From positions 1 through 32,398 of IMG/VR virus record IMGVR_UViG_3300034198_014327: 32,398 bases of DNA, one strand, 5' to 3'. The translations under genes were made by a program, and so were the position numbers. The notes below the pieces were generated by a model. That model had not been told where the DNA came from. It worked only from the letters and a program-made list of their open reading frames with translations, and did no database searches. Shown here piece after piece: positions 6,153 through 15,101 of this stretch. Each line of letters begins with the position of its first letter. Within the stretch, counting starts at the first letter, position 1. Source of the DNA: a virus.

Positions 6153-6424
6153 TTCGTCTCCGCAACAACAACCTTAGCACCCCATATATCCTTAGCTGTT
6201 TCGACCGCTTTTGTGCCTAGCGCTATGATGCAAACTACAATTAATAACCAGCGCGTCATTTCTCTATGCGAATGGTTGAGAGTGTCCATTGAAACCGCCA
6301 ATTTTTGTGTCGCGTCGGCATTTGAGCGAGTCACCAATATTAACTCGCTTAACGCACCGTGATCATATTGACACATCGGGTATGATCCATTGCCTTCAAC
6401 TTGTCTTAGGCTAACTAGTGTCAT
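6149..6424 (-). CDS. Single-span membrane protein (lysis-associated by position)
   Basis: A 91-residue protein with a soluble N-terminal part (1-55), one hydrophobic segment WLLIVVCIIALG (59-70) continuing into TKAVETAKDIW, and a short polar tail. No signal peptide. Helical residues before the span (LILVTRSNADATQKLAVSMDTLNHS) could form a coiled coil. It is linked by ATGA overlaps to the transglycosylase-type gene before it and the 353-residue gene after it. Candidates are a holin, antiholin or inner-membrane spanin partner; sequence does not decide. Confidence 0.75.
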   Translation of the reverse strand: MTLVSLRQVEGNGSYPMCQYDHGALSELILVTRSNADATQKLAVSMDTLNHSHREMTRWLLIVVCIIALGTKAVETAKDIWGAKVVVAETK

Positions 6425-8520
6425 GCTTCCACCATCCCAGATTTGTTTTTTATCTTTTGTGCGTAAATTCGTCTAAACTTAGGTAGTAACTTTTTAGTAA
6501 GGTACTCTACTTGAGCGCTTTGAGCTTGCGTCAACTCCTTTCCTGCTCTCCACCTCTTATAGGTAGGAGCGCCTAAATAGTGTACGGCGTAGAAATCCTC
6601 TGGATCACCTCCTTTCACTAATGGTTTAGCCTCTTCTTTTAACTTCAAATATCCGTTGTAGTTTTGCTCAATATCGAAAACGTCTTTTATGCCCAAGTTA
6701 GATGCTGTTTTCTTGAGCAATTGAAACGCTCCCGATGCTGTTGATTCTGGATTCTTTGCTAGCGGGTTTCTTCCTGATTCCATTTCGTATATTGTCGCGT
6801 CTATAGGATCTGAATCAATTTTCTTCTCTATCGCTTTGATTTTAGCATCTGGTTGAGGTGTTCTTTTAACCTCTACAACTTGGGGCGCTTCTAATGCTTT
6901 TTTAGTGACCACTTTTTCTGCCTCCTTAATTGCTGCTGATACTGGATCTTTAGATGATAAAGCCCCTATTAAGCTTTTGCCTGTTATCTTTGCTATACTC
7001 TTTGCTGCTTCCGCCGATTTTCCTGAAAGAGACTTATAAGCTGCCGACGTTGATATAGGTCGTGTCGCTTCCATATATTGCTTAACTGCATTTTTCAATA
7101 ACCTTGCACCGCTTATAGTGGCCGCTGGCGTGAACCCTAACGGAGCAGATAGCGCTCCTGTTAATACAGTCATAGGCAAACTGCCCCCTGTTATATAATC
7201 GCCTATCTCTGGTGTTTTTCTGGCTAATGGCTTATTTAGTGTTTTGCCAATAGATTTAGTGGCTGCTACTATTTCATTTACTTTAGCAAATTGCCCTGAT
7301 AGCTCTGGCAATGCTGTATCAAATTGTTTCTCTGATGCCTTTCTCATATCATACGAAATCATTCTTTTTAATTGCGTTATTTCTTTTGGAGTAGCTTGAT
7401 CGAAGTTGGTTTCCTTTTGTAATTGATCTACAAATTTCGTTAACTTTTTAAGCCCTCCTCCTTCCATAGTTTTGTAATCTTCTATGATAGAGTCAAACTG
7501 TTTTGCTAGATTATTTTTTGTAGAAGCTCGATAGCCCGAAAGAAACTTTTCTGTTTCTTTAAAATCTGGCATTATTTGAGTTTCTCCTAAAACTTCATCT
7601 GCTTGTTTTACTAACTGAGGAATAGTTTTGCCTAGTTTTGATCCTTCTTTTGTTACATGTAATTTTAATGATTGAACATCGTTAGGAGCATTAGTTAAAA
7701 TACCACTATCCTCTAGAGTTTTAATTTGTTGCTGTATTGGCGATTGAATTCCAACAGCATCATCTAGCTGATCAAAAGGTACGGTATTGCCTGCCTCATC
7801 TACGTATAAATTAACCTTATTTAGTCCCTTAGCTCTTTCCCCGTACTGCACCCCTAAACCTTTCTCTAGGGTTTCCTGCGAAGCATTTGCAAGCTTATTA
7901 CTATAGGAATTTGCTAAATTAGAAGCTCCTTGAGTCAATCCTGTTATTCCACCACCAAGCAAGGCGCTAATAGATCCCGATTTGATAGCGTTTTGTACTC
8001 TGTTTGAAAAGCCACCCTCTCCCTCCGAAAATCCAAAAGCTAAGCCACCCGCCGCTGCCTCTTTTGCTGCCTGCGCTACTTTTGGAAGGTATCCGGCAGT
8101 TTGACCAACCTTAGATGCCATTAATAACGGGTTTTTTAACGATGATGCTATTTCTAATGCTGTAGATGCTACTGGATCCGCCTCTTTAAATGACGATTGT
8201 ATAGCTCTAGTTTGATTTAAGTTATCGCTATAAGACGACTTTTTACCAGTTAAATAATCTAATACAGAACTTCCAGCGGATACGATCTCATCTCCTTGAC
8301 CATACGTCATCATATCTAAGGAGCTTAATAAAGGGCCTGCAACAGCTTGTCCTGCGGAGATTTTTTCTCCTGACGGCCTTGTTGTCCACCAATCCTTAGA
8401 AGTTAATGCATCTATAGGGTTTTTCAACAAAGATGGTAATATCTCTTCTTCCGAAATAGGAGTAAAACCAGCACTCGAAGGGCTAGCTATTTCGCTATTA
8501 TCAATCGGAGTAAAACCCAT
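6421..8520 (-). CDS. Internal virion/ejection protein with C-terminal lytic transglycosylase-like domain
   Basis: A 699-residue protein. The N-terminus carries a tandem GFTPI motif (residues 2-6 and 18-22), each followed by an acidic EI segment. The middle (about 100-560) is helical, with glycine/alanine-rich hydrophobic stretches (about 155-215 and 440-480) that could insert into membranes. Residues about 570-685 resemble a soluble lytic transglycosylase fold: catalytic Glu581 in EMESGRNP, SGAFQLLKKTA, and YAVHYLG where the family has its AYNAG-type block. Such proteins are carried in the capsid and open peptidoglycan for DNA entry. It begins as TAATG on the previous ejection gene. Confidence 0.8.
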   Translation of the reverse strand: MGFTPIDNSEIASPSSAGFTPISEEEILPSLLKNPIDALTSKDWWTTRPSGEKISAGQAVAGPLLSSLDMMTYGQGDEIVSAGSSVLDYLTGKKSSYSDNLNQTRAIQSSFKEADPVASTALEIASSLKNPLLMASKVGQTAGYLPKVAQAAKEAAAGGLAFGFSEGEGGFSNRVQNAIKSGSISALLGGGITGLTQGASNLANSYSNKLANASQETLEKGLGVQYGERAKGLNKVNLYVDEAGNTVPFDQLDDAVGIQSPIQQQIKTLEDSGILTNAPNDVQSLKLHVTKEGSKLGKTIPQLVKQADEVLGETQIMPDFKETEKFLSGYRASTKNNLAKQFDSIIEDYKTMEGGGLKKLTKFVDQLQKETNFDQATPKEITQLKRMISYDMRKASEKQFDTALPELSGQFAKVNEIVAATKSIGKTLNKPLARKTPEIGDYITGGSLPMTVLTGALSAPLGFTPAATISGARLLKNAVKQYMEATRPISTSAAYKSLSGKSAEAAKSIAKITGKSLIGALSSKDPVSAAIKEAEKVVTKKALEAPQVVEVKRTPQPDAKIKAIEKKIDSDPIDATIYEMESGRNPLAKNPESTASGAFQLLKKTASNLGIKDVFDIEQNYNGYLKLKEEAKPLVKGGDPEDFYAVHYLGAPTYKRWRAGKELTQAQSAQVEYLTKKLLPKFRRIYAQKIKNKSGMVEA

Positions 8521-9467
8521 TAATCTATAGTGCCCTTAACACCATTAACAATATAAACTTTCTTTCCTGATTTAGTTATTTCTCCAGTCTCAACTGGAGC
8601 AGATTCTATAGATTTACCAGCCGTGGGAGAAGTACTATTTATAGGCGTAGATTTTGCTAAACTACTCAAATATTCTTTAAATGCTGCTCCTTTGCGCTCC
8701 ATATCTGCATCGCTATCGTACCATTTAGGGCCAAATTGATTTATTAATCGCGTTCTGGCATCGCTGTTTGTTTCGCGACCTTGTATTTTATCTACTTGTC
8801 CGATCATTGCTTCGCCTACTGCATCGATAGTGGATTTCGCGCTATTAGGTGCGCCAATAAAAGGTATACTTTGCGTCAAACCACCGATTATCGCTTTGCC
8901 GTTATTATTTTGAGCTTTTGCTGATTCTATAGCCTTATCTACAAATTGCAATGATTGACTTAGGTCTGATGTTGTCTGTAATTCACTTGGCAATGCTTTT
9001 GCCGCTATTATTCTAGGATCTCTTAGCTTATTTAGCTCAAGTTCTAAAGCTGCTTGCTGATCTGCTTTTTTCGCCTGCTGATCCTGCATATTCTGCTGAG
9101 TCAATAGTGCTGAAAGCATGTCGGTTTTAGCTTGTCTTGGTGACCATGATTCAGGCGCTGATTCTGAGAGATAGGCTTTTAATGATGGATTAACCTCTAA
9201 TGCCGCTGGATCTTTTAATTGGGATGCTATGAACGGACTAGCTTTAGTGTCTTGAAACTGAGAATCCCTAGCCTGGCGCTGCCCAAAGCCGCCAAGACCG
9301 CCAGCTAATAGACCTTGTAGCAGAGGCTGCCATATTGCTTCTGAGTTTGTTGTCGGTTGTAGTTGGATTTGAGAAATTCCGCGCCCTGCGGAAAATAACG
9401 GATTACTTGCAAGATAATCCTCTTGACTTGGAGCTGCTTGAGCTAAGTAATCTAGAACTGAAGCCAT
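8520..9467 (-). CDS. Probable internal virion/ejection protein
   Basis: A 315-residue protein without a named family. It begins MASVLDYLAQAAPSQEDYL, has a glycine-rich segment GLLAGGLGGFGQRQARDSQ (about 49-67), a Gln/Ala-rich helix (about 110-145) and a helix-turn region around residues 165-240. The C-terminus ends in a short beta-like GKKVYIVNGVKG. It sits between a Q-rich protein and the transglycosylase-type protein, in the block where short-tailed phages encode ejected proteins. GGATAGGT lies before the ATG; the upstream gap is 6 nt. Its role is inferred from context. Confidence 0.7.
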   Translation of the reverse strand: MASVLDYLAQAAPSQEDYLASNPLFSAGRGISQIQLQPTTNSEAIWQPLLQGLLAGGLGGFGQRQARDSQFQDTKASPFIASQLKDPAALEVNPSLKAYLSESAPESWSPRQAKTDMLSALLTQQNMQDQQAKKADQQAALELELNKLRDPRIIAAKALPSELQTTSDLSQSLQFVDKAIESAKAQNNNGKAIIGGLTQSIPFIGAPNSAKSTIDAVGEAMIGQVDKIQGRETNSDARTRLINQFGPKWYDSDADMERKGAAFKEYLSSLAKSTPINSTSPTAGKSIESAPVETGEITKSGKKVYIVNGVKGTID

Positions 9468-9473
9468 ATTTAC

Positions 9474-10376
9474 CTATCCAAACTTAAATCCATTTTGAGC
9501 AAATCCACCTAATACTGCGCCGCCTAATTGCCCTAGTAGCGTAGATCCTGAACTTGGAGCCTTTGGTCTATACTTTTGCTGCAACTGCAAATCGTACTCA
9601 GCATTTGCCCTGCTTCTAGCATCTTGAGCATCCCAGTAAGCTTGTTGTGATCCGAAGCCACCGTAATCGCTACCGCCGCCACCGCCGCCGCCCTTGCCAT
9701 GATATTCATGCGCTTGTAAGTATCTCTGATTTGCTTCTCCCTGAGTTTGCAGGTCTTTTTGCTGAGAGTAACCCAAGTTTTGATTTGCCATTCCTGACTG
9801 TGCGCCCATAAGCTGGGTGTAATCGCTTAGGCCGCCATAGCGCTGATTTTGGTCCATTGTAAAGTTGTTTTGATTTGCTTGTGAACCAATATTAAAAAAG
9901 CTGTTAGCTGCTTGTGATGCTTGGCCTTGATTCTCTGCATAAGCTTGCTGACGTTGATCTGCTTGGCTTTGCTCAATTCTTGATTTTTCGCGGTTATATA
10001 ACTCCGATCCCATTGGAATTCCGCGATTAGCCATCGTTTGCTCAAAGTCGCCTATCTGTTGTTGAAATATGGGGTTATTCCGCGCATCGTAAGCTTGGTT
10101 ATAATTCCCCATCTGCTGAGTTATAAAGCCCTTGTAATCATCGGCTCCTGGTCCTTTGTATTGACTAAAATCAAACGGCTGCGCTAGCGAATCATTGATT
10201 CCTGGTAATAGTTGATTTGCTGACTTGCCAAGAGATAGATCGCCCTTTTGAGTTTGATTAATAACCCTATTCTGCTGCTTAGTTAAGCCTTGTAGCTGCT
10301 GTCCTTTCTCCTTACCCTTACCCCTAGACTTGTCTTTTTTAGGGGCGGGCGGCTTTGATGTAATTCCCTGTGCCAT
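9474..10376 (-). CDS. Gln/Asn/Gly-rich virion-associated protein
   Basis: A 300-residue protein. It begins with a very basic segment (APKKDKSRGKGKEKGQQLQG, about 11-30), followed by a long Gln/Asn-rich stretch (about 75-215) with many Tyr and Met, a glycine run (about 227-233) and a short hydrophobic, Gly-rich C-terminus (LLGQLGGAVLGGFAQ). This is the composition of an intrinsically disordered, prion-like chain. The basic start could bind DNA. It begins as TAATG on the previous Q-rich gene, preceded by a GGGGGG ribosome-site-like run. An ejection or packaging role is inferred from its place among internal virion genes. Confidence 0.7.
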   Translation of the reverse strand: MAQGITSKPPAPKKDKSRGKGKEKGQQLQGLTKQQNRVINQTQKGDLSLGKSANQLLPGINDSLAQPFDFSQYKGPGADDYKGFITQQMGNYNQAYDARNNPIFQQQIGDFEQTMANRGIPMGSELYNREKSRIEQSQADQRQQAYAENQGQASQAANSFFNIGSQANQNNFTMDQNQRYGGLSDYTQLMGAQSGMANQNLGYSQQKDLQTQGEANQRYLQAHEYHGKGGGGGGGSDYGGFGSQQAYWDAQDARSRANAEYDLQLQQKYRPKAPSSGSTLLGQLGGAVLGGFAQNGFKFG

Positions 10377-11002
10377 TAATACCCCCCGTTTCCTTTATAC
10401 CAATTCATGTTGTTCATTTGCTGATTTTGCCACTGACCTGGATTCTGTTGCTGTGCCATTGCGTTACCTCTAGCTTGTGCCATAGCGTCCATTTGACCCT
10501 GTTGACTTGGATCGATCTCGCCGGCCGCAATTCCCTGTGACAACTGTTGCCCCATTTGAGGGAAATTAGGCTGCTGTCCTTGAGGATAGCGATAGATCAT
10601 ATTTTGCAAAGAAGCGCCAAAACCGTTGCCCTGTATTGGTCTAGGCATTGGCTGAAATCCGTTTTGAGGCATTTGACCGCTCTGCTGCAATGCTTGATTG
10701 TAGCGATCTGGCATCTGTTGTTGTGGTCTTTGTGAAGGTTGCCCCATTGCCTGCCCTATAGCTTGACCTTGAGTTTGTGGCTGATTGCCCCTAGCATTTG
10801 GATGCGTTGCTAAATACTGTTGGCGCTGCTCCTGTCTCGCTGTTGGTGCCATGCCTTGGCCTAATTGTTGCCCCATTGCAGGCCCGCCCGTTTGAGGCTG
10901 ACCGTAAACAGGCCCACCAGTCTGTGGCGGTCTTGCTTGTGGCGGTGCTGATAAAAGCCCTTGTACTGATTTCATTGGTTGTCGTTTAGGTGATGCTGGC
11001 AT
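10376..11002 (-). CDS. Gln/Pro/Gly-rich low-complexity virion-associated protein
   Basis: A 208-residue protein of extreme composition: about 49 glutamines by my count, with many Pro, Gly, Met and Asn and almost no long hydrophobic run. It contains repeats such as PQTGGPVYGQ and PQTGGPAMGQ (about 26-45) and several GQAxGQ units. No catalytic domain is visible. It is probably unfolded and its sequence is expected to diverge fast. GAGG precedes the ATG at 11002. It lies between the tail nozzle and another Q-rich protein, so a virion or ejection role is likely but not shown. Confidence 0.7.
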   Translation of the reverse strand: MPASPKRQPMKSVQGLLSAPPQARPPQTGGPVYGQPQTGGPAMGQQLGQGMAPTARQEQRQQYLATHPNARGNQPQTQGQAIGQAMGQPSQRPQQQMPDRYNQALQQSGQMPQNGFQPMPRPIQGNGFGASLQNMIYRYPQGQQPNFPQMGQQLSQGIAAGEIDPSQQGQMDAMAQARGNAMAQQQNPGQWQNQQMNNMNWYKGNGGY

Positions 11003-11019
11003 AAAATCCTCGTATTAAA

Positions 11020-12552
11020 TTAATCTGTATTCCCCTCATTCCAGAAAACTTTAGTAGCTTGCAAACTTATTCGTTTCGTCGTGCATGTTCCATCTATTCT
11101 AATCGATACCGCGCTGCCATTAACCTGATTTATTAAGCCCATTCTAGGCTGATAAAGTTTATATGCTGTGTCCGTCGTGTCTGTTTCTGTGCTCGTTGCC
11201 GTAACGTCAGTATAATCTACGTCACAATCAAGCGTAAGGGATAAACCTTCACTCTGGTATATTGTTGGTATTGCCATCGTGAACTGCTTGTTGGCTATGT
11301 TGTTGCCTAGGTAGTTGAAGGCATGTCTTAGCTTAATAGTTTTTGCCTTTGCAGTTCCTGAAGTATCTTCACTTCTGTCCGTATAGCCAGTATCAGCAAG
11401 CATAACTACCTGATCAGAGCCATAATATAGAGAATCATTAAAAACTATCCACTCAAACGCAATCATGCCTGTAAACTTACACCAAGCGCCTGTTACTAGA
11501 TTCATTACAAATTGAGTCGTGCTTGTTAACCCTTCGCCAACATTACATATAAGCATATTACCTTTTGGATATATAACTCCATTTATAAAGGTAAAACTAG
11601 AATAACCATAAGTTGGGGTAATATACTGCCCTGCTACCGCTGAGATAAAAGCACTTTGTATTTTATCAGATATAAATTCATATTGACCTCTTACACCCTG
11701 GCTCATAACTTGGGAAATAGATACTAAGCCCTGATTAGTAATTACTAAAACGTCTTGTCCCCATTTGAAAAAAGATTTAATCGAGCATGGAAGCGGTATA
11801 TAATAATGACCAATGATAGACCAGGTGACATCTCCTGGATTATTGCCTTGGTAAACAAGTACCTCTCCTTTATCTGAAATAAGAAGCATTGCTTCTTGTA
11901 TATCGCTAGAATTTGAGGTTATTGAACCCACATAAACAATTCGACCGCCTAGCGTAAGAATTGAGCTTAAATCAAAAGAAGCTAAGGCGCCCGTAATAGA
12001 ATTAAACCCCGCGTACCATAAAACAGGAGCCGTAAATTGGGCAAAATATAATCTTCCTTTATAGGCAAAAGGGCACATTAAGTCTTTATCATCACCACCT
12101 GGCCCCGTAAAAGCTGCTGCTGTTATATTTCCAGCTCCTTGCCACCAGTATACATCCCCTGTAGCTGATGCGTCTTTTAAGAATATTTTATCTCTAAAGT
12201 TTACTGTTTGCATCGGACCGCTTCCCGCTGTCCAAGTAGCCGCGCCTGTAATATCTACCGCTGGAGCGCTACCAGTAGATGAGTTATAAATTTTAATTAT
12301 TTTATTTATATAGACTTCTGCGGATAGCAAATAGTTTGTGCCTGTGCTTCTTGTATAGGTACCCATCCCATAAACAGTTCCACAAGCGCTAACATGATAT
12401 TGCGTACCTTTTCTTAATGTAACCGTACCATTATCAGGAAAGAAATTTTCCATTTCAACCGCATATAACGGGTCCATTTGAGAGATCGGATCTTTAGTAT
12501 TCCATCCCATCGAAGGCGCTGGAATTACTACCGCACCGGATCTTTGTGCCAT
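11020..12552 (-). CDS. P22 gp10-like tail nozzle / DNA-stabilisation protein
   Basis: A 510-residue beta-rich protein. The N-terminus (IPAPSMGWNTKDPISQMDPLYAVEMENFFP, about 10-39) is the hallmark of gp10-like packaged-DNA stabilisation or nozzle proteins, where a GWN...(M)dp..A....N.fP signature repeats across short-tailed phages. Strand repeats with Trp/Tyr (VYWWQG, LWYAGF, YKGRLYFA) are consistent with a propeller-like domain, followed by a C-terminal beta domain. It forms the distal tube of the short tail and plugs the DNA. It starts as TAATG on the previous gene and lies two genes downstream of the adaptor, as expected. Confidence 0.78.
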   Translation of the reverse strand: MAQRSGAVVIPAPSMGWNTKDPISQMDPLYAVEMENFFPDNGTVTLRKGTQYHVSACGTVYGMGTYTRSTGTNYLLSAEVYINKIIKIYNSSTGSAPAVDITGAATWTAGSGPMQTVNFRDKIFLKDASATGDVYWWQGAGNITAAAFTGPGGDDKDLMCPFAYKGRLYFAQFTAPVLWYAGFNSITGALASFDLSSILTLGGRIVYVGSITSNSSDIQEAMLLISDKGEVLVYQGNNPGDVTWSIIGHYYIPLPCSIKSFFKWGQDVLVITNQGLVSISQVMSQGVRGQYEFISDKIQSAFISAVAGQYITPTYGYSSFTFINGVIYPKGNMLICNVGEGLTSTTQFVMNLVTGAWCKFTGMIAFEWIVFNDSLYYGSDQVVMLADTGYTDRSEDTSGTAKAKTIKLRHAFNYLGNNIANKQFTMAIPTIYQSEGLSLTLDCDVDYTDVTATSTETDTTDTAYKLYQPRMGLINQVNGSAVSIRIDGTCTTKRISLQATKVFWNEGNTD

Positions 12553-13451
12553 TATTTAGCCTTTTTAGGGGCTGGAGCGCCTAGAATCTCATCTTTTATT
12601 TTCCTAGCCTCGTCTTGATTAGTGACGTAGGTAACACCTTTTTTAGTATCAAATAGCTTTTTATCGAGCATGGCTTTTGCTATCTGCTCTCGTTGAGCTT
12701 CGTTGCCTGTAGTTGCCCAATCTTTGCCGAATGTATCGAACATGCCAGAAGTTGCCCAAACGTCGCGGCCTCCTAGTTTGCCTGATGCTAGTTTGTTGTC
12801 GTCGACTCCCATGTCTTGATTAATGTTAGGATCGGACATGAAAAAATCAGGTACTTTGCCATCATTATACAAGCTTTTCCATCTGCCTTGCTGACGATCT
12901 TGCGTTGATCTATGGCCTCCAAATAGTTTATTAGCTACTTCTGAAAGCCCACCTGTTGCTATAGCTAGCGTAGCTCTTCCTGCATTATCGGCTAGACTTG
13001 CATGTTTCCAATTCTTCTGCTTGCCTTGTAGCATTCTTAAGCCTGAGCGTCCGCCAAGTAGTGTAGCTATTGCCGCCGCTGCTGGTATTCCAGCCGATGC
13101 AAACATACTAGATTCAGGTGCTATAGTAGCTGCACTTTCTACCGTCGGCCCTACTGTTGGCATCGTTTGACCAAGCGCTAAAACATCAGCGCCGCTAGAT
13201 CCACCCAATACACCAGGAGCGGCTGCGGACTCACCACCAAAAAGAGATTCCTTTAATGCTATCTGGGCTAGTGGTCCTAATGGAGTAGCGGAAGGCGTAG
13301 GAGTCGTTCCCATAGGTGACTGTGGCGCTGCCATAGGCGCACTTGTGTTATAGGGATGTGCTGCTTGCTGACGCTGCACAAACTCAGCTATGTTTTGCTC
13401 GTATGATTTAGGAGTTGATAGAGGTGCTGGCGCTGGCGTTCTAAATTGCAT
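12552..13451 (-). CDS. Probable internal virion protein
   Basis: A 299-residue protein. The first ~80 residues are Pro/Ala/Thr-rich and probably disordered. Residues about 115-140 (GIPAAAAIATLLGGRSGLRML) form an alanine/glycine-rich hydrophobic stretch. The C-terminal half is more ordered, with Trp and aromatic residues (GRDVWATSGMFDTFGKDW) and a Lys-rich end APAPKKAK. No named family is recognised. It lies between adaptor and nozzle genes. The layout, a disordered start plus a membrane-active-like segment, resembles ejected proteins of podoviruses; this is inference. Confidence 0.7.
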   Translation of the reverse strand: MQFRTPAPAPLSTPKSYEQNIAEFVQRQQAAHPYNTSAPMAAPQSPMGTTPTPSATPLGPLAQIALKESLFGGESAAAPGVLGGSSGADVLALGQTMPTVGPTVESAATIAPESSMFASAGIPAAAAIATLLGGRSGLRMLQGKQKNWKHASLADNAGRATLAIATGGLSEVANKLFGGHRSTQDRQQGRWKSLYNDGKVPDFFMSDPNINQDMGVDDNKLASGKLGGRDVWATSGMFDTFGKDWATTGNEAQREQIAKAMLDKKLFDTKKGVTYVTNQDEARKIKDEILGAPAPKKAK

Positions 13452-13453
13452 TG

Positions 13454-14698
13454 TTAACTACTCCCGTAATTTGCTTCTGGAATTGACCAGGGACCGATGC
13501 CAAACGGTATTCCATAACGATTACCGACATTGACGGAACTTGCCCCTATTAGTTTCGTTTTTGCTAATTCTTTTTGATCTTCTGCTTGCTTGCGTAAATC
13601 TTCATAGTCTAAGCCTAATTCAGCTTTATAACGCCATACAGTACCATCTACTATGAAACCGTTATCTAAAACTACTTGATTTGTATCCGCTGTAAATATC
13701 TCAAATGGGGCTTCAATAATATACCAAGTTACCGTGCCATCGATAATATACCTATATAATATATTAGGAGGGTACGCGCTTTGAGCTGAACCTCCCGATC
13801 CGCCTGGCAATACATCGTAAAACTTAGGCGATAGTCTGCCTGATATGCCTGACGATGTGCAAATATAAGCGTGAGAGTTAGCCGATGTAAAATTGCCAAT
13901 ATTATAAGCCGTGCCGCCAACCCAAGGGCTAGCATTAGATTGAAACTGAAATACTGCTGTACCAATAGTTTCCGATCCTGAAGTAACAGACGGTATAGTA
14001 GCTGTTGAAAGTCCTGAAGTAGTTACCTTGTAGACTTTTGAATTAGCATAAACATATTGCCCCACATAGTAAATCATACTTGCGACGTAATCTGGCACAG
14101 AGTCCCATAAAACTGTATTATCGACTCCATATGTTGGAGCTTGTCCGTTGTTTGCAGTAGTTCCTGCCGCTGAATAAAGTATAAGACCATTATTAGAAAC
14201 TTGATTTCCACCCGCCGTATTGGGAGTCCATTGAACTGGAACAATGGCGCTTCTCGAAATATATTCAAAAATGCAAACTTGACCCTCTGAACTTGAATCA
14301 GGAGGTGGATCTATAAAAAATTTGTTATAGCCGATGCCTTTAACTCTAAAGCGCTGTCTTGGAAAAGTTGCTACGATTCCTGATTTATAAGTTTGCCATT
14401 CTTGCCCATTTAAAGGTCCAATTAAAGGCCACTTAGCGGTGCGATTCCATAGCGTTTGATTTAGCTTGAAATTATAATCACCTGGAAGTGGATAAGAATC
14501 AACACCAGAGACTAGCTTAAATGCGTATTCTCTTGTTAGCTCTGGCCATTCAAACTCGTCCTTAATATCATCAATCGTCTTAAGCATCATGGTCTGAAGA
14601 AGAACCATATTATTGCTTGTATTAGCAAAAAATGACGTGGGTACTGTTAATTTTAATCGCCTAGCGCATGTTTTAGCAAGTTCTAATATGGTCGTCAT
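13454..14698 (-). CDS. gp4-like head-tail adaptor with inserted carbohydrate-binding-like modules
   Basis: A 414-residue protein. Residues 1-150 (KTIDDIKDEFEWPELTREY, then YPLPGDY, RFRVKG, FFIDPPP, FEYISRS) and 330-390 (APFEIFTADTN, GFIVDGTVWRYKAE, LGLDYED) match the adaptor/tail-accessory proteins that join portal to tail in podoviruses. In ordinary family members these two parts are almost contiguous. Here about 180 residues intervene, with two or three units of the type Y..G..V.....Y....SG (YVGQYVYANSKVYKVTTSG at about 211-229; WVGGTAYNIGNFTSANSHAYIC at about 259-280; DGTVTWYII at about 320-328), as in CBM5/12-like modules of phage fibres. The start at 14698 (ATGA on the previous stop) is preferred to an upstream in-frame start. 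Confidence 0.75.
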   Translation of the reverse strand: MTTILELAKTCARRLKLTVPTSFFANTSNNMVLLQTMMLKTIDDIKDEFEWPELTREYAFKLVSGVDSYPLPGDYNFKLNQTLWNRTAKWPLIGPLNGQEWQTYKSGIVATFPRQRFRVKGIGYNKFFIDPPPDSSSEGQVCIFEYISRSAIVPVQWTPNTAGGNQVSNNGLILYSAAGTTANNGQAPTYGVDNTVLWDSVPDYVASMIYYVGQYVYANSKVYKVTTSGLSTATIPSVTSGSETIGTAVFQFQSNASPWVGGTAYNIGNFTSANSHAYICTSSGISGRLSPKFYDVLPGGSGGSAQSAYPPNILYRYIIDGTVTWYIIEAPFEIFTADTNQVVLDNGFIVDGTVWRYKAELGLDYEDLRKQAEDQKELAKTKLIGASSVNVGNRYGIPFGIGPWSIPEANYGSS

Positions 14699-15093
14699 GC
14701 AAATACACCCCCCATCCAATATTCTGTTGTAAAACCGCTTTGCCCATCATCTTTAAAATAAAGAAACATAGATCCCGCTGGAACTGCTATTCCTGCGTTA
14801 GCCGCCAAAGCCGGAAACTGACCGTTTGTATTTGGAAAAAGGTTAACAGTTGCTACGCTATAGTTTTTACCAAATACAAAACCAGCGGGACAATTTATAA
14901 ACAATGGCAGTTTAATTGAGTCTGTAACTCCTGCAACTGCTGTTGATATAATATTGATGTTTTTAGTTAGCTGATAAGCGTTAGCCTGCGAGTTATTACC
15001 AGCCGCTACTATCGCATTTTCAGTAGTATGCCCAAGAAACAGCGCTAAATTAGCATTCGTGCCAATCTGTGCTAAGTCTTTTGCTGTTGCCAT
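14695..15093 (-). CDS. Small virion-type protein, paralogue of the gene at 16376
   Basis: A 132-residue beta-rich protein with Gly/Ala/Asn content typical of phage surface or decoration proteins. Alignment by eye with the 139-residue product at 16376-16795 shows a shared order: AYQLTKNINI, then KLP, then a G..F....VATVNLFPNTNG segment and a terminal ..YWMGG. I do not recognise a named family. It lies directly before the adaptor gene, overlapping it by ATGA. A virion surface or fibre-accessory role is likely from context. Confidence 0.7.
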   Translation of the reverse strand: MATAKDLAQIGTNANLALFLGHTTENAIVAAGNNSQANAYQLTKNINIISTAVAGVTDSIKLPLFINCPAGFVFGKNYSVATVNLFPNTNGQFPALAANAGIAVPAGSMFLYFKDDGQSGFTTEYWMGGVFA

Positions 15094-15101
15094 TCATCGC
15101 C

